In this document: piece by piece, positions 7,791-15,986 of the stretch
Position numbering within the stretch: position 1 is the stretch's first letter
How the letters are laid out: each line of letters starts with the position of its first letter
Source: an uncultured Oscillospiraceae bacterium
Lineage (GTDB): Bacteria > Bacillota > Clostridia > Oscillospirales > Acutalibacteraceae
Direction: 5' to 3'
NCBI GenBank assembly: GCA_900553255.1
Contig: USCI01000033.1
Location: 1 to 25,431 of the forward strand
Length of the DNA stretch: 25,431 nucleotides
The notes under the pieces: generated by a model
Told to the model about the DNA's origin: nothing
Database searches by the model: none
The model's input: only the letters and a program-made list of their open reading frames with translations
Made by a program: the position numbers and the translations under genes

Positions 7791-9794
7791 TTATTCCTTG
7801 GCATTCTGCGCCGCGAGCGCATGCTCACGGGACTGCCAGTGTTCGTCGATTGCCTGAATCAGCCGCTGTCGGGCCTGCTCGAGGGTCACGTCCGGCAGCT
7901 GCGCACCCGCCATTGTCAGATGGCCGCCGCCGCCGAGCGCCTCCATGACCAGCTGTACGTTGAAATCGCCCAGCGAGCGCGCCGAAATATTCACCACGCC
8001 GTCGTCCACAAACAGGGTAAACGAAGCGTCCACACCTTTAATGGACAACAGCTCATCCGCGGCCTGCGCCGCGGCGACCCGCACCTCGGTCCCGCCCTCT
8101 TCGTCGCAGGAAATTGCGGTGCGGCGGTAGATTTCCGCCTTCGCGATGATAGCGGACTTTTTGCGGTAAAGCTCCATGCTGCCGGAGAACATCCGCTTGA
8201 CCTCCACCGTATCGGCGCCGAGCTTGCGCAGGTATGCCGCCGCCTCAAAGGTGCGCACACCGGCTTTCATGACAAAGCTGCGGGTATCGAGCATAATCCC
8301 GGCCAGCAGTGCCTCCGCCTCCAGCCGGGCGATACCTCGGCCGCCCATATACTGCACCAGCTCCGCCACCATTTCGCTTGCGGAGGAGGAATACGGCTCA
8401 TGATAAAAAATCACCGCGTCGCTGATGTAGTTGACCATCTTGCGGTGATGATCCACCACCACCACCGTCTGCGCCGCACGGTACAGCGGCTCGGACTCCA
8501 GCATGGCGGGGTTGTGGGTGTCGGTGATAATCAGCAGCGTCTTTTTGGTCAGCAGCGGCATCGCCTGCTCCGGCTCAATAAACAGGTCTCCCCTACCGGC
8601 GTCCTCAAACCAGTCGATCAGTTCACCAGCCAGGGTGGTTTCCCGTCGTACCACCGTATAGGCGGTACGATCCACTCCGCGCGCCGCAGCAGTCAGCGCC
8701 ACCGCCGAGCCGAGGCAGTCGAGATCCGAGAAACGGTGCCCCATCACCAGCACCGTATCGCTGCCGGCAATCAGTTCGGCCAGGGCCGAAGCCACCACGC
8801 GGGTGCGCACCTTGGTGCGGCGCTCCACTCCCTTGGACACGCCGCCGAAGAAATCGAAGCCGTTGTTGGTCTTTACCGCCGCCTGGTCGCCGCCGCGGCC
8901 GAGCGCCATATCCAGCGCCTGACGCGCCATGCTTTCACAGTCCCGGAAGGTATCGCCCTGACCGAGCCCGATCGACAGCGTCAGGCTGACATGGTCGGCG
9001 GTCTGGATGGCCCTCACCCGGTCGAGGATCTCAAAACGGCTGTCGAGCACCGGCTGCAGATACCGCTGCTCAATCACCACCATAAAGCGGTCGGAGCTGT
9101 ATTTCCGCAGGATGCCGGACAGCGAAGCCACCCAGTCCTCCAGAAGGGTTTCCACCCGCCCGGCCAGCTGAGCGCGTTCGCTGTCGCGCATGTTCTGCAT
9201 GAGCTCCTCGATATTGTCTATGTAGATGAGCATCACCGCCGGCCGGCTGAGCGCGTATTCCTCCGCCACACGCTTGAGTTCGGTGTTATCTACATAATAG
9301 AGCACATACAGCGTGGCATCCCGCACCCGGACGTCGCCGGTATACACCGTGTACTGCCGCCCGCCGCAGACCACCTCCAGCTGGCGGCGCTTGGCCACCT
9401 CCTGCATGGTTTTCCCGCCGGTCATGCGGCCGACCGAATCGCCGAACGCCTCTTCGCCGTCGAGCACATGGCTGCGGAACAGGCCGTTGTACCAGATCAC
9501 TTCCCCTTCGTCGGAAAGCACCAGCACCGGCAGCGGGAAGGCGGCAAGCGAATCCTGGTCCGCCTGGTTAAGCTGGCGGAGGATCCGGCTCATATACCGG
9601 CTGATGCTGCGCTGAATGCGCAAAATACGCCAGCCCGCAAACGCGGCCGCCGCCGCCAGCGCGACCAGTTCGACAAAAAAGACGGTGCGGTTAAGGAAGA
9701 AGGTCACACCGGTCAGGATGACCGCAAGAATCCCAAGCACTACCGCCGCCGGCGCCAGTTCCCAGAAGCGCCCCTTTTTACCTGTTTTCTTCAT
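7791..9794 (-). CDS. gdpP: Cyclic-di-AMP phosphodiesterase, GdpP type (DHH family)
   Basis: GdpP hydrolyses the second messenger c-di-AMP to pApA and so influences wall stress, potassium and osmotic balance. The 667-residue protein has two N-terminal membrane helices (about 14-34 and 36-56), a degenerate PAS-like domain (about 84-170), and a degenerate GGDEF domain with YSSDRF (232-237) where GGDEF would be. The DHH/DHHA1 phosphodiesterase follows. Its metal ligands are visible: H353, D357 and D359 in GHRFSDLD, D425 in TDTHNP, DHH (448-450), and the late GGGGHLTMAG motif. I chose the ATG at 9794 (GGAGAGG 9 nt upstream); the longer frame adds no family-like sequence. It lies between RNase J and rplI. 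Confidence 0.95.
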   Translation of the reverse strand: MKKTGKKGRFWELAPAAVVLGILAVILTGVTFFLNRTVFFVELVALAAAAAFAGWRILRIQRSISRYMSRILRQLNQADQDSLAAFPLPVLVLSDEGEVIWYNGLFRSHVLDGEEAFGDSVGRMTGGKTMQEVAKRRQLEVVCGGRQYTVYTGDVRVRDATLYVLYYVDNTELKRVAEEYALSRPAVMLIYIDNIEELMQNMRDSERAQLAGRVETLLEDWVASLSGILRKYSSDRFMVVIEQRYLQPVLDSRFEILDRVRAIQTADHVSLTLSIGLGQGDTFRDCESMARQALDMALGRGGDQAAVKTNNGFDFFGGVSKGVERRTKVRTRVVASALAELIAGSDTVLVMGHRFSDLDCLGSAVALTAAARGVDRTAYTVVRRETTLAGELIDWFEDAGRGDLFIEPEQAMPLLTKKTLLIITDTHNPAMLESEPLYRAAQTVVVVDHHRKMVNYISDAVIFYHEPYSSSASEMVAELVQYMGGRGIARLEAEALLAGIMLDTRSFVMKAGVRTFEAAAYLRKLGADTVEVKRMFSGSMELYRKKSAIIAKAEIYRRTAISCDEEGGTEVRVAAAQAADELLSIKGVDASFTLFVDDGVVNISARSLGDFNVQLVMEALGGGGHLTMAGAQLPDVTLEQARQRLIQAIDEHWQSREHALAAQNAKE

Positions 9795-9846
9795 GCCACA
9801 CATCCTCTCCGCCGGCAGTACCCGGCATCCCGCCGGAAAGCACCCG

Positions 9847-9876
9847 CAGGGCGGCCGCATTTACGCGACCGCCCTG
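9847..9876 (-). other. Stable hairpin directly after the RNase J stop
   Basis: CAGGGCGG pairs with CCGCCCTG, with three more pairs inside one mismatch, only 5 nt after the TGA of the RNase J gene. No U-tract follows, so it is not a good terminator. It may be an RNA stability or processing element in the transcript linking the RNase J gene to gdpP. Confidence 0.5.
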
Positions 9877-9881
9877 TCGGT

Positions 9882-11807
9882 TCAGATATCCATGATAATC
9901 GGCAGTATCATCGGACTGCGCTTGGTCTTCTGGAACAGCATCCGGGAGAGCTCGTCGCGCACCCGGGTTTTCATCGTTGTCCAGTCGTAGGAATGGTCGC
10001 GGCAGCACTCCTCGAGCACCGCACGCGCCTTCGCCCGCGCGTCGTCGATCAGGCTTTCGGATTCCCGCACGTACACAAAACCGCGGGAAACAATGTCCGG
10101 CCCGGCCACCACCTCGCCGGAGGCCGGGTCGATGGTCGCGACCACCACAATCAGGCCGTCCTCCGCGAGATGCTTGCGGTCACGCAGCACAATGCTGCCG
10201 ACATCACCCACACCGAGGCCGTCCACCAGGACCTGGCCCGCCGGCACCGAACCGACCACCTCCATTTTATCGGGGGTAAGCTCGATGACCTTGCCGATGT
10301 CGGAAATCAGGATATGCTTGTCGTCCATCCCCATCGCCTTGGCAATGCCGGCGTGCTTGTGCAGATGCTTCTGCTCGCCGTGAACCGGGATAAAGTATTT
10401 CGGGCGGGTCAGCCCATGGATGATTTTGAGTTCCTCCTGGCAGGCATGGCCGGAAACGTGTACGTCGTACATTTTTTCGTACACCACATCGCACCCTCGC
10501 TTCATCAGCTCATTGACCACCCGGCCGACGGTTTTCTCGTTGCCGGGGATGGGGTTTGCGGAGATGATGATATAGTCGTCCGGCCCGACCTCCACCTGCC
10601 GGTGATCGGAAAACGCCATGCGGCTGAGGGCGGACATCGGCTCGCCCTGGCTGCCGGTGGTGATGATGGTCATTTTGTCCTTCGGATAGCGGTTGATCAC
10701 GTCCATATCAACCATCAGCCCTTCCGGCACGGTCAGATACCCAAGCTCGGTGGCGATGCTGACAAAATTGATCATGCTCCGTCCGGATACCGCCACCTTG
10801 CGGCCGTCCCGCACCGCCGCATCCACAATCTGCTGGATGCGGTGCAGGTTCGACGAGAAGGTCGCGATGATGATCCGCTTGTTCTCCGCCTTGCGGAAAA
10901 GGTTGGCAAAGCTCTCGCCCACCGTGCGCTCGCTCGGCGTATAGCCGGGCCGCTCCGCATTGGTGGAATCTGCCAGCAATGCGAGCACGCCCTCGCGGCC
11001 GAGCTCGCCGAAGCGGGTCAGATCGATCATGTTGCCGTGAATCGGCGTGCAGTCGATCTTGAAGTCGCCGGTGTGCACCACATAGCCGGCGGGGGTTTTG
11101 ATGCCGAGCGCCACCGCATCCGGGATGGAGTGGTTGACGTTGATGAACTCCACCGACACCGCCCCGAACTGGATCACCCCGCCGGGATTGACCACATTCA
11201 GGCTGACCTTGCCGGCAAGGCCATGCTCTTTGAGCTTGGATTCCACCAGCGCCAGGGTCAGCCGGGTGCCGTACAGCGGCAGCTTGATCTGCTTGAGCAG
11301 GTACGGCAGTCCGCCGATATGGTCTTCGTGCCCGTGGGTGATCACAATACCCTTGATCCGGTCGCGGTTTTTCTCCACATAGGAAAAATCCGGCAGCACG
11401 ATGTCCACACCGAGCATGTCCTCATCCGGGAACGCCATGCCGCAGTCGATCAGGAAGGCGTCGTCGCCGTACTCGAACAGGGTGATGTTTTTGCCGATCT
11501 CATTGAGGCCGCCGAGCATGGTCAGCCGTACCGGCAGCACCGGCGCCTTCTTCGGGCGGCCGCGATGGCCGCGCTGCACGGTAGTGCTGCGCGCCGGCTG
11601 CTGCCCACGGCTTTTGGGCTGCGCAGGCTTTTCCGGCTGCCGCGCGGGCGGCTCCGCCGCCTGCGGCGCTTTCGCCTGGCCGCGCTGCGGCGTACGGCGT
11701 CCGGGTGCGGTCGCCGCCTTCGAGGTATTGTCACGCATCGGCCACGAGGAAGCAGGACGCCCCTGCCTGCCCGTAGCCGGCGATTTCGTTTTGTCTTCAG
11801 TTGTCAC
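9882..11807 (-). CDS. rnj: Ribonuclease J (metallo-beta-lactamase/beta-CASP) with basic N-terminal extension
   Basis: RNase J is the 5'-to-3' exonuclease and endonuclease of Firmicutes that matures rRNA and turns over mRNA. The 641 residues contain the zinc motif THGHEDHIGG (H158, H160, D162, H163), HTGDFKID, ADSTNAERPGYTPSE, and the beta-CASP part ending HVSGHACQEELK and IPVHGEQKHL. The C-terminal domain runs to MILPIIMDI. The GTG at 11807 has GGAGG 10 nt upstream. Usual RNase J is near 555 residues; here about 88 extra residues at the front are rich in Arg, Lys, Pro, Gln and Ala and look disordered. Transcription probably starts near 12,128 from the promoter overlapping the upstream gene's stop, and a hairpin in the leader may attenuate it. 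Confidence 0.94.
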   Translation of the reverse strand: MTTEDKTKSPATGRQGRPASSWPMRDNTSKAATAPGRRTPQRGQAKAPQAAEPPARQPEKPAQPKSRGQQPARSTTVQRGHRGRPKKAPVLPVRLTMLGGLNEIGKNITLFEYGDDAFLIDCGMAFPDEDMLGVDIVLPDFSYVEKNRDRIKGIVITHGHEDHIGGLPYLLKQIKLPLYGTRLTLALVESKLKEHGLAGKVSLNVVNPGGVIQFGAVSVEFINVNHSIPDAVALGIKTPAGYVVHTGDFKIDCTPIHGNMIDLTRFGELGREGVLALLADSTNAERPGYTPSERTVGESFANLFRKAENKRIIIATFSSNLHRIQQIVDAAVRDGRKVAVSGRSMINFVSIATELGYLTVPEGLMVDMDVINRYPKDKMTIITTGSQGEPMSALSRMAFSDHRQVEVGPDDYIIISANPIPGNEKTVGRVVNELMKRGCDVVYEKMYDVHVSGHACQEELKIIHGLTRPKYFIPVHGEQKHLHKHAGIAKAMGMDDKHILISDIGKVIELTPDKMEVVGSVPAGQVLVDGLGVGDVGSIVLRDRKHLAEDGLIVVVATIDPASGEVVAGPDIVSRGFVYVRESESLIDDARAKARAVLEECCRDHSYDWTTMKTRVRDELSRMLFQKTKRSPMILPIIMDI

Positions 11808-11962
11808 TATACCGATTCCTCCATTTCTGACGCGGCACCGTCCTTCGCGAAGCGGGCGCCGCACATCCCGTATTCAGAATTTTACGGGAAACATGTACCG
11901 CGGGGCGGTCCGAATGCCGCACCCGCACAGGAAAATTCGCGATCCGATTCGGGAAATTGTAC

Positions 11963-11992
11963 AGGAAAAAGAGCCCCAATACCGGTGGGGCT
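11963..11992 (-). terminator. Intrinsic terminator inside the RNase J leader
   Basis: On the minus strand AGCCCC pairs with GGGGCT around a 9-10 nt loop and is followed by CTTTTTCC. It lies about 155 nt upstream of the RNase J start codon and downstream of the predicted promoter, the position expected of an attenuator. Confidence 0.68.
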
Positions 11993-12128
11993 GTCCCAAA
12001 CCTCTGCAAAAGCCAGCGCATGCGGGCAGGAAAGGGCGTCCTTCCTCCGCTGCACGGCAATCCATCCACATATCACAATCCGGTCACGTACAAAGGCGGC
12101 CGCCCACGCGGCTCACCATTTGCCTGTT
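11963..12128 (-). ncRNA. Candidate structured leader or independent small RNA ahead of RNase J
   Basis: A strong promoter predicts a start near 12,128, and an intrinsic terminator ends at about 11,963, so a discrete RNA of about 165 nt would result. Inside it, AGGAAGG pairs with CUUUCCU around ACGCC. This stem is enclosed by CAGCG/CGCUG, and the 5' end has a GC-rich palindrome GGCGGCCGCC. No recognised riboswitch, T-box, SRP or 6S consensus was seen. It could be a cis-acting attenuator for RNase J or a separate small RNA. Confidence 0.4.
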
Positions 12129-12134
12129 CTTTTT

Positions 12135-12163
12135 ATTCTACTGTTTTTCCTCTCCCATGTCAA
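12135..12163 (-). promoter_or_regulatory. Strong sigma-A-type promoter for RNase J
   Basis: On the minus strand a perfect TTGACA (12158-12163) is followed, after exactly 17 nt, by TAGAAT (12135-12140). The whole promoter lies at the 3' end of the preceding gene: the -35 covers codons of its last residues and the -10 includes its TAG stop. The predicted start is near 12,128. Confidence 0.75.
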
Positions 12164-14474
12164 GGAAAACCGCACCTAATTTTTGCTCCAGCTCGCCGCA
12201 CAGCTCCGCCGCCATCTCGGTATCCGCCGCCTCTGCGGTCAGCACAAGGCTTTTGCCAAGCTTGGACGGCCGGATGAGAAGGATGCCGTTGGCTGTACGG
12301 ATCCGGGTTCCTTCGCCAATGCCTTCCCCATCCCCTTTTTCGGCCATTTGCCGCAGCACCCGGCCGGGATTGACGTCGCAGGGAACCGTCTTGGTGGCCA
12401 CCGCAAAGGAAGGCAGCTCCGCGGTCAGTTCATTGAGAGTCATATGCTGCCGTTTCATAAAATCCAGCACACGTACGGCGGTCATCAGCCCGTCCCGCAC
12501 CCAGGGCTGGGACATGGCCAGACGGCGCGCTTCCTCGTCGGCGCCGTCGGTGGGGCAGCGCATATAGCGCCGCACCCGGCAGCCGTGTTTTGCCGCCATC
12601 TCCTCAATCGCCACCGGCGCATCATACGGCAGGGCGACGTCTTCGTGCCGGGTGAACGCGATATAGCAGCTGATCGCCAGAACCCGCTCGGGCCAGATAT
12701 AGCCGGCCTGCGGATCAAACAGCGACAGCCGCCGGCCGCCGGCGCCCAGATGCAGCCGGATCCCATCGCCGACCGAGCAGCCGACCGTGTCGAGCACGGC
12801 GCTGAGCATTTTGACCGGCTCATGATCCGACCCGCGCACCTCGGCATTGATGCCGCCGAGACCCTCCGGCGCCATACTGACCAGTTCCTGGCGGTACAGC
12901 TGCCCCATACCGGACATATCGGTAGGCAGCTGCAGGGTGTCCCAGCTTGCGCGGGTGAAATCCCCCGCCGACAGCCGTGTCTCCACCGCCCGCTCGACGC
13001 TCCTGCCCGCCGGCAGACCGCCTGTGGTCACCAGACGGATGCTTCCCCTCGGCCCGCCGGATACATACACCCCCATACGGATCATACTGAAATCCACGAA
13101 ATAGTCAAACTGCGGCTCGATGCAGCCGGCAAAATCCCATACCAGACCGCCGGCAGAAAGAATCCCCGAGATCAGCGCCATGCGCAGCACCGTCGCCGCG
13201 CGGTCGTGACTGCAGCCGACCGCCACCTTTTCCCCACGGTGCAGGCTGCCGACCGCCGCGCCCAAACGCGCGCACATCTCCGGCGTCAGCTCGACGCCGG
13301 TTTCGCCGGTGATGCCGTTGTCGTCGAAGCGGGAGGGCGCGCCGTGGCCGTCCCGCAGATTTTCCCGCAGGTACCGGCTGCTTTCCACCTGCTTGCCCGG
13401 CCAGATTTTTACATCCGGGCTGACCGAAGCGTATTCCCCGACCACGCTGCCCTCGCCGACGACCGCGCCTTCAAACAGCGATGCGCCGCGGCGCACCGAA
13501 GCCCCGTGACACAGCAGTGCGCCGGTCAGCGACGCGCGGTCGCCGACATAGGCATGCTCGAGCAGCACGCTGCCGCGGATTTTGGCGTTGTTGCCGATGC
13601 AGCTGCCCTCGTCGAGCACCGCAAACGGCCCGATCTGGGCCGCGGTGCCGATGCGTACGCCGCGGCCGATATACACCGGCGGCACCAGCGTATAGCTGCC
13701 GGACGGGCGCTCGTCGTCCGCGCACACCACGCCGTCCTGGATCGCCAGTTCGGTGTGCACCCGCCCCTCCAGAATATCCTTCTGGCAGCTGACATAGGAA
13801 TTCAAATCCCCGATATCGCACCAGTAGCTGTCGGTTTCGTAAGCGTACAGGGGCAGACCGTCCTTGAGCAGCAGCGGAAACAGGTCCCGCGCAAAGTCGA
13901 ACGAGGTGTTTTCCGGAATATACGGGAGAATATCCGGCGACAGGATATACATCCCGGTGTTCGCCGAATCGGTCACCGCCTGCGCCCAGCCGGGCTTTTC
14001 CACAAAACCGGTAATCCGGCCGTCCTCCGCCATATCCACCAGGCCGTACTCCCGCGGGTCCTCCACCCGGGAAACCACCAGCGTGGCCGCCGCTCCGCTG
14101 CGTTTGTGAAAGGCATACGCCGCCTCGATATCGATATCGGTCAGCGCGTCGCCGCTGACCACCAGGATGTCGTCCTCTTCAAACCCGGCACAGCTGCGGC
14201 AGGCGCCCCGCACGCTGCCGGCGGTGCCGAGCGGCTTGTCCTCCTCGACAAAGTGCAGCTGCACATCCTTGTAATGGCCGTCGTATTCCTCCCGGATCAC
14301 CTGCGGCAGGTACCGCATGGTCACCGCCGCTTCCCGCACGCCGTGCCGCTGCAGAAGATCGAGCAGATAGGTCATCACCGGCCGTCCGCACAAACGGGTC
14401 ATGGGTTTGGGCAGATCACAGGTCAGCGGGCGCAGCCGTGTGCCCTCGCCGCCTGCCATAATCACAGCTTTCAT
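12138..14474 (-). CDS. Sugar-1-phosphate nucleotidyltransferase fused to a degenerate phosphomannomutase-like domain
   Basis: The 778-residue protein starts with an NDP-sugar pyrophosphorylase domain. It has MKAVIMAGGEGTRLRPLT, KPM (23-25), VSGD (107-109) and FVEKP (158-162), fitting transfer of a nucleotide to a sugar-1-phosphate such as mannose-1-phosphate. Left-handed beta-helix hexapeptide repeats follow (about 260-365). Residues about 385-778 follow the phosphoglucomutase/phosphomannomutase fold, but the catalytic motifs are gone. SGGPRG (472-477) sits where TASHNP is expected, and LGAGGRR (576-582) where the metal loop DGDADR is expected. The mutase half is therefore probably inactive and structural or regulatory. 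AAGGA lies 6 nt before the ATG. The exact sugar and nucleotide cannot be told from sequence. It diverges from rnhA. Confidence 0.88.
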   Translation of the reverse strand: MKAVIMAGGEGTRLRPLTCDLPKPMTRLCGRPVMTYLLDLLQRHGVREAAVTMRYLPQVIREEYDGHYKDVQLHFVEEDKPLGTAGSVRGACRSCAGFEEDDILVVSGDALTDIDIEAAYAFHKRSGAAATLVVSRVEDPREYGLVDMAEDGRITGFVEKPGWAQAVTDSANTGMYILSPDILPYIPENTSFDFARDLFPLLLKDGLPLYAYETDSYWCDIGDLNSYVSCQKDILEGRVHTELAIQDGVVCADDERPSGSYTLVPPVYIGRGVRIGTAAQIGPFAVLDEGSCIGNNAKIRGSVLLEHAYVGDRASLTGALLCHGASVRRGASLFEGAVVGEGSVVGEYASVSPDVKIWPGKQVESSRYLRENLRDGHGAPSRFDDNGITGETGVELTPEMCARLGAAVGSLHRGEKVAVGCSHDRAATVLRMALISGILSAGGLVWDFAGCIEPQFDYFVDFSMIRMGVYVSGGPRGSIRLVTTGGLPAGRSVERAVETRLSAGDFTRASWDTLQLPTDMSGMGQLYRQELVSMAPEGLGGINAEVRGSDHEPVKMLSAVLDTVGCSVGDGIRLHLGAGGRRLSLFDPQAGYIWPERVLAISCYIAFTRHEDVALPYDAPVAIEEMAAKHGCRVRRYMRCPTDGADEEARRLAMSQPWVRDGLMTAVRVLDFMKRQHMTLNELTAELPSFAVATKTVPCDVNPGRVLRQMAEKGDGEGIGEGTRIRTANGILLIRPSKLGKSLVLTAEAADTEMAAELCGELEQKLGAVFLDMGEEKQ

Positions 14475-14588
14475 CTTGTGTCCTTGCACACCTTTCCTGT
14501 CCGACGAGCCGGTTCGGCGCCGTCTTGATAGTCGTAGTATTGACAGGAAAAAGTCGGTTTATTTTTGCGCCGGCTTAAAGTTTTCGGC

Positions 14589-14616
14589 TTGTGTCCGCCG
14601 GGATTTTTGCTATAAT
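14589..14616 (+). promoter_or_regulatory. Promoter of the rnhA operon
   Basis: TTGTGT (14589-14594) and a perfect TATAAT (14611-14616) are separated by 16 nt. The predicted start is about 35 nt before the rnhA ATG, which has AAAGGA 8 nt upstream. The 183-bp gap to the divergent gene shows no convincing promoter for the minus strand. Confidence 0.72.
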
Positions 14617-14657
14617 AATGTCAACACAAAAATGCGATCCGACGAAAGGAACCCAAC

Positions 14658-15101
14658 ATGAAGCATATTGATATGTATACCGACGGCGCCTGCTCGGGCA
14701 ATCCCGGCCCGGGCGGCTGGGGCGCCATCCTGCGCTACCAAGGGCACGAGAAGGAGCTCTCCGGCGGAGAGGCACGCACCACCAACAACCGCATGGAACT
14801 GACCGCCGTGATCCAGGGGCTCGCCGCACTCAACGAAACCTGCGAAGTCACCCTGTACAGCGATTCCAAATACGTCATCGACGGCATCCAAAAGGGCTGG
14901 GCGCGCTCCTGGAAACGCAACGGCTGGCGCAAGGCGGACAAAAAGCCGGCGCTCAACGCGGATTTATGGGACCGGCTGCTGTCGCTTCTGGACATCCATA
15001 CGGTACAGTTTGTCTGGATCAAGGGGCACGACGGCCATCCGGAAAACGAACGCTGCGACGCGATGGCGGTCGCCCAAAGCCAGCGGTTTACCAAGGGATA
15101 A
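14658..15101 (+). CDS. rnhA: Ribonuclease HI
   Basis: RNase HI cleaves the RNA strand of RNA-DNA hybrids, removing R-loops and primer remnants. In 147 residues the full DEDD active site is present: D9 in YTDGA, E47 in NNRMELTA, D69 in YSDSKY and D134 in ENERCDAMA, plus the catalytic His124 in KGHDGHPENERCD. The protein lacks the N-terminal hybrid-binding domain found in many Firmicutes RNase H enzymes, so it is the compact E. coli-like form. It opens a plus-strand run with the GrpB-pyrophosphatase fusion 19 nt downstream. Confidence 0.97.
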   Translation: MKHIDMYTDGACSGNPGPGGWGAILRYQGHEKELSGGEARTTNNRMELTAVIQGLAALNETCEVTLYSDSKYVIDGIQKGWARSWKRNGWRKADKKPALNADLWDRLLSLLDIHTVQFVWIKGHDGHPENERCDAMAVAQSQRFTKG

Positions 15102-15120
15102 GGGAAAGGCGGTGAAGACC

Positions 15121-15981
15121 ATGCGCGGCCTCGCACGCGGTACGGTTGCCCTCCAGGCGCACCAGGCGGAATGGGAGCGGGAGGCCGCCCGCACCATCCG
15201 TTTGTTAGCGGAGCTTCTCGGCCCGGCCGCATCGGACATTCAGCATGTCGGCAGCACTGCGATCCCTGCGATTCAGGCCAAACCGATCCTCGATATAGCG
15301 GTAGCTACGGCCGATTTTACCGCGGTGGAAGCCTGCCGTCCGGCGCTGGAAAAGGCCGGATACCGGCAGAGCACCAATGCTGTGGGGGATGAACTGCTTT
15401 TCGTTGCGGGCGATTTTGCCGCCAACACCCGTACGCAGCATATACACGTCGTAAAGGCCGGCAGCCGCCGTTTTACAGACTTTGTAAACTTCCGGGATTA
15501 TCTCAACAGCCGGCCGGAAACGGCCAAAGCCTATGAAGCGCTTAAGTGTCGTCTGGCACAGGAGTTTCCGGATAACCGCGCGGCCTACACTGCCGGAAAG
15601 GCCGCGTGGATCGCCGCGGTTCTCCGCCGGGCATACGCCTGGTCCTTTCTCGGCCGGACGGTGCATGTCGTGGTGGACCGCCCGCTCGGCAGCACTCACC
15701 CACAGTATCCCGGCACCGTCTATCCGGTCAATTACGGCTATATTCCGGACACCCTTTCCGGCGACGACGAAGCGCTCGACGCGTACATCCTCGGCGTGGA
15801 ACAGCCGGTTTCCGCTTTTACCGGCCGGGTGATCGCCGTGGTTTACCGGGAAGACGACGCGGAGGACAAGCTCGTCGCCGCACCGGAGGGGCAGTACCTT
15901 GACCGTGCGGAAATCGCCGCCGCCATCGCGTTTATGGAGAAATATTACCATAGCGAGCTGGAATGCCTTGAGGAGTCGTAA
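15121..15981 (+). CDS. GrpB (UPF0157) domain fused to an inorganic-pyrophosphatase-like domain
   Basis: Residues 1 to about 172 are a GrpB domain, a nucleotidyltransferase-fold family. It has the hallmark QHVGSTAIPAIQAKPILDIA (41-60), then HIHVV and FRDYL. Residues about 177-286 resemble a small soluble pyrophosphatase: VVVDRPLGSTHP, YPVNYGYIPD, then GDDEALDAYILG, and EDKLVAAPEG. In the metal signature DxDxxD the middle position is Glu217 (D215, E217, D220), which I recall as usual in this subfamily. The ATG at 15121 fits family starts; GTG at 15112 is an alternative. It lies between rnhA and a kinase in a tight operon. The reaction is unknown; a nucleotidyl transfer pulled by PPi hydrolysis is a reasonable guess. 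Confidence 0.85.
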   Translation: MRGLARGTVALQAHQAEWEREAARTIRLLAELLGPAASDIQHVGSTAIPAIQAKPILDIAVATADFTAVEACRPALEKAGYRQSTNAVGDELLFVAGDFAANTRTQHIHVVKAGSRRFTDFVNFRDYLNSRPETAKAYEALKCRLAQEFPDNRAAYTAGKAAWIAAVLRRAYAWSFLGRTVHVVVDRPLGSTHPQYPGTVYPVNYGYIPDTLSGDDEALDAYILGVEQPVSAFTGRVIAVVYREDDAEDKLVAAPEGQYLDRAEIAAAIAFMEKYYHSELECLEES

Positions 15982-15986
15982 GGCCT

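Noticed and set aside
11829..11847. T-box-like string (GGTGCCGCG) in the RNase J leader
   Set aside because: It only partly matches the T-box consensus, has no terminator after it and no specifier stem, and RNase J is not a usual T-box target. It is better seen as part of a small GACG/CGTC hairpin.
11808..12071. Short minus-strand reading frame (about 65 codons) in the RNase J leader
   Set aside because: Cys/Trp-rich composition, no ribosome site at a suitable distance, and it runs across the terminator hairpin.
7821..12179. An open plus-strand frame of about 1450 codons opposite gdpP and RNase J
   Set aside because: It lies antisense to two clear enzymes and its translation is His/Arg/Ala-rich with no domain. 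Such frames are common opposite GC-rich genes; similar ones face ftsH and the sugar nucleotidyltransferase.
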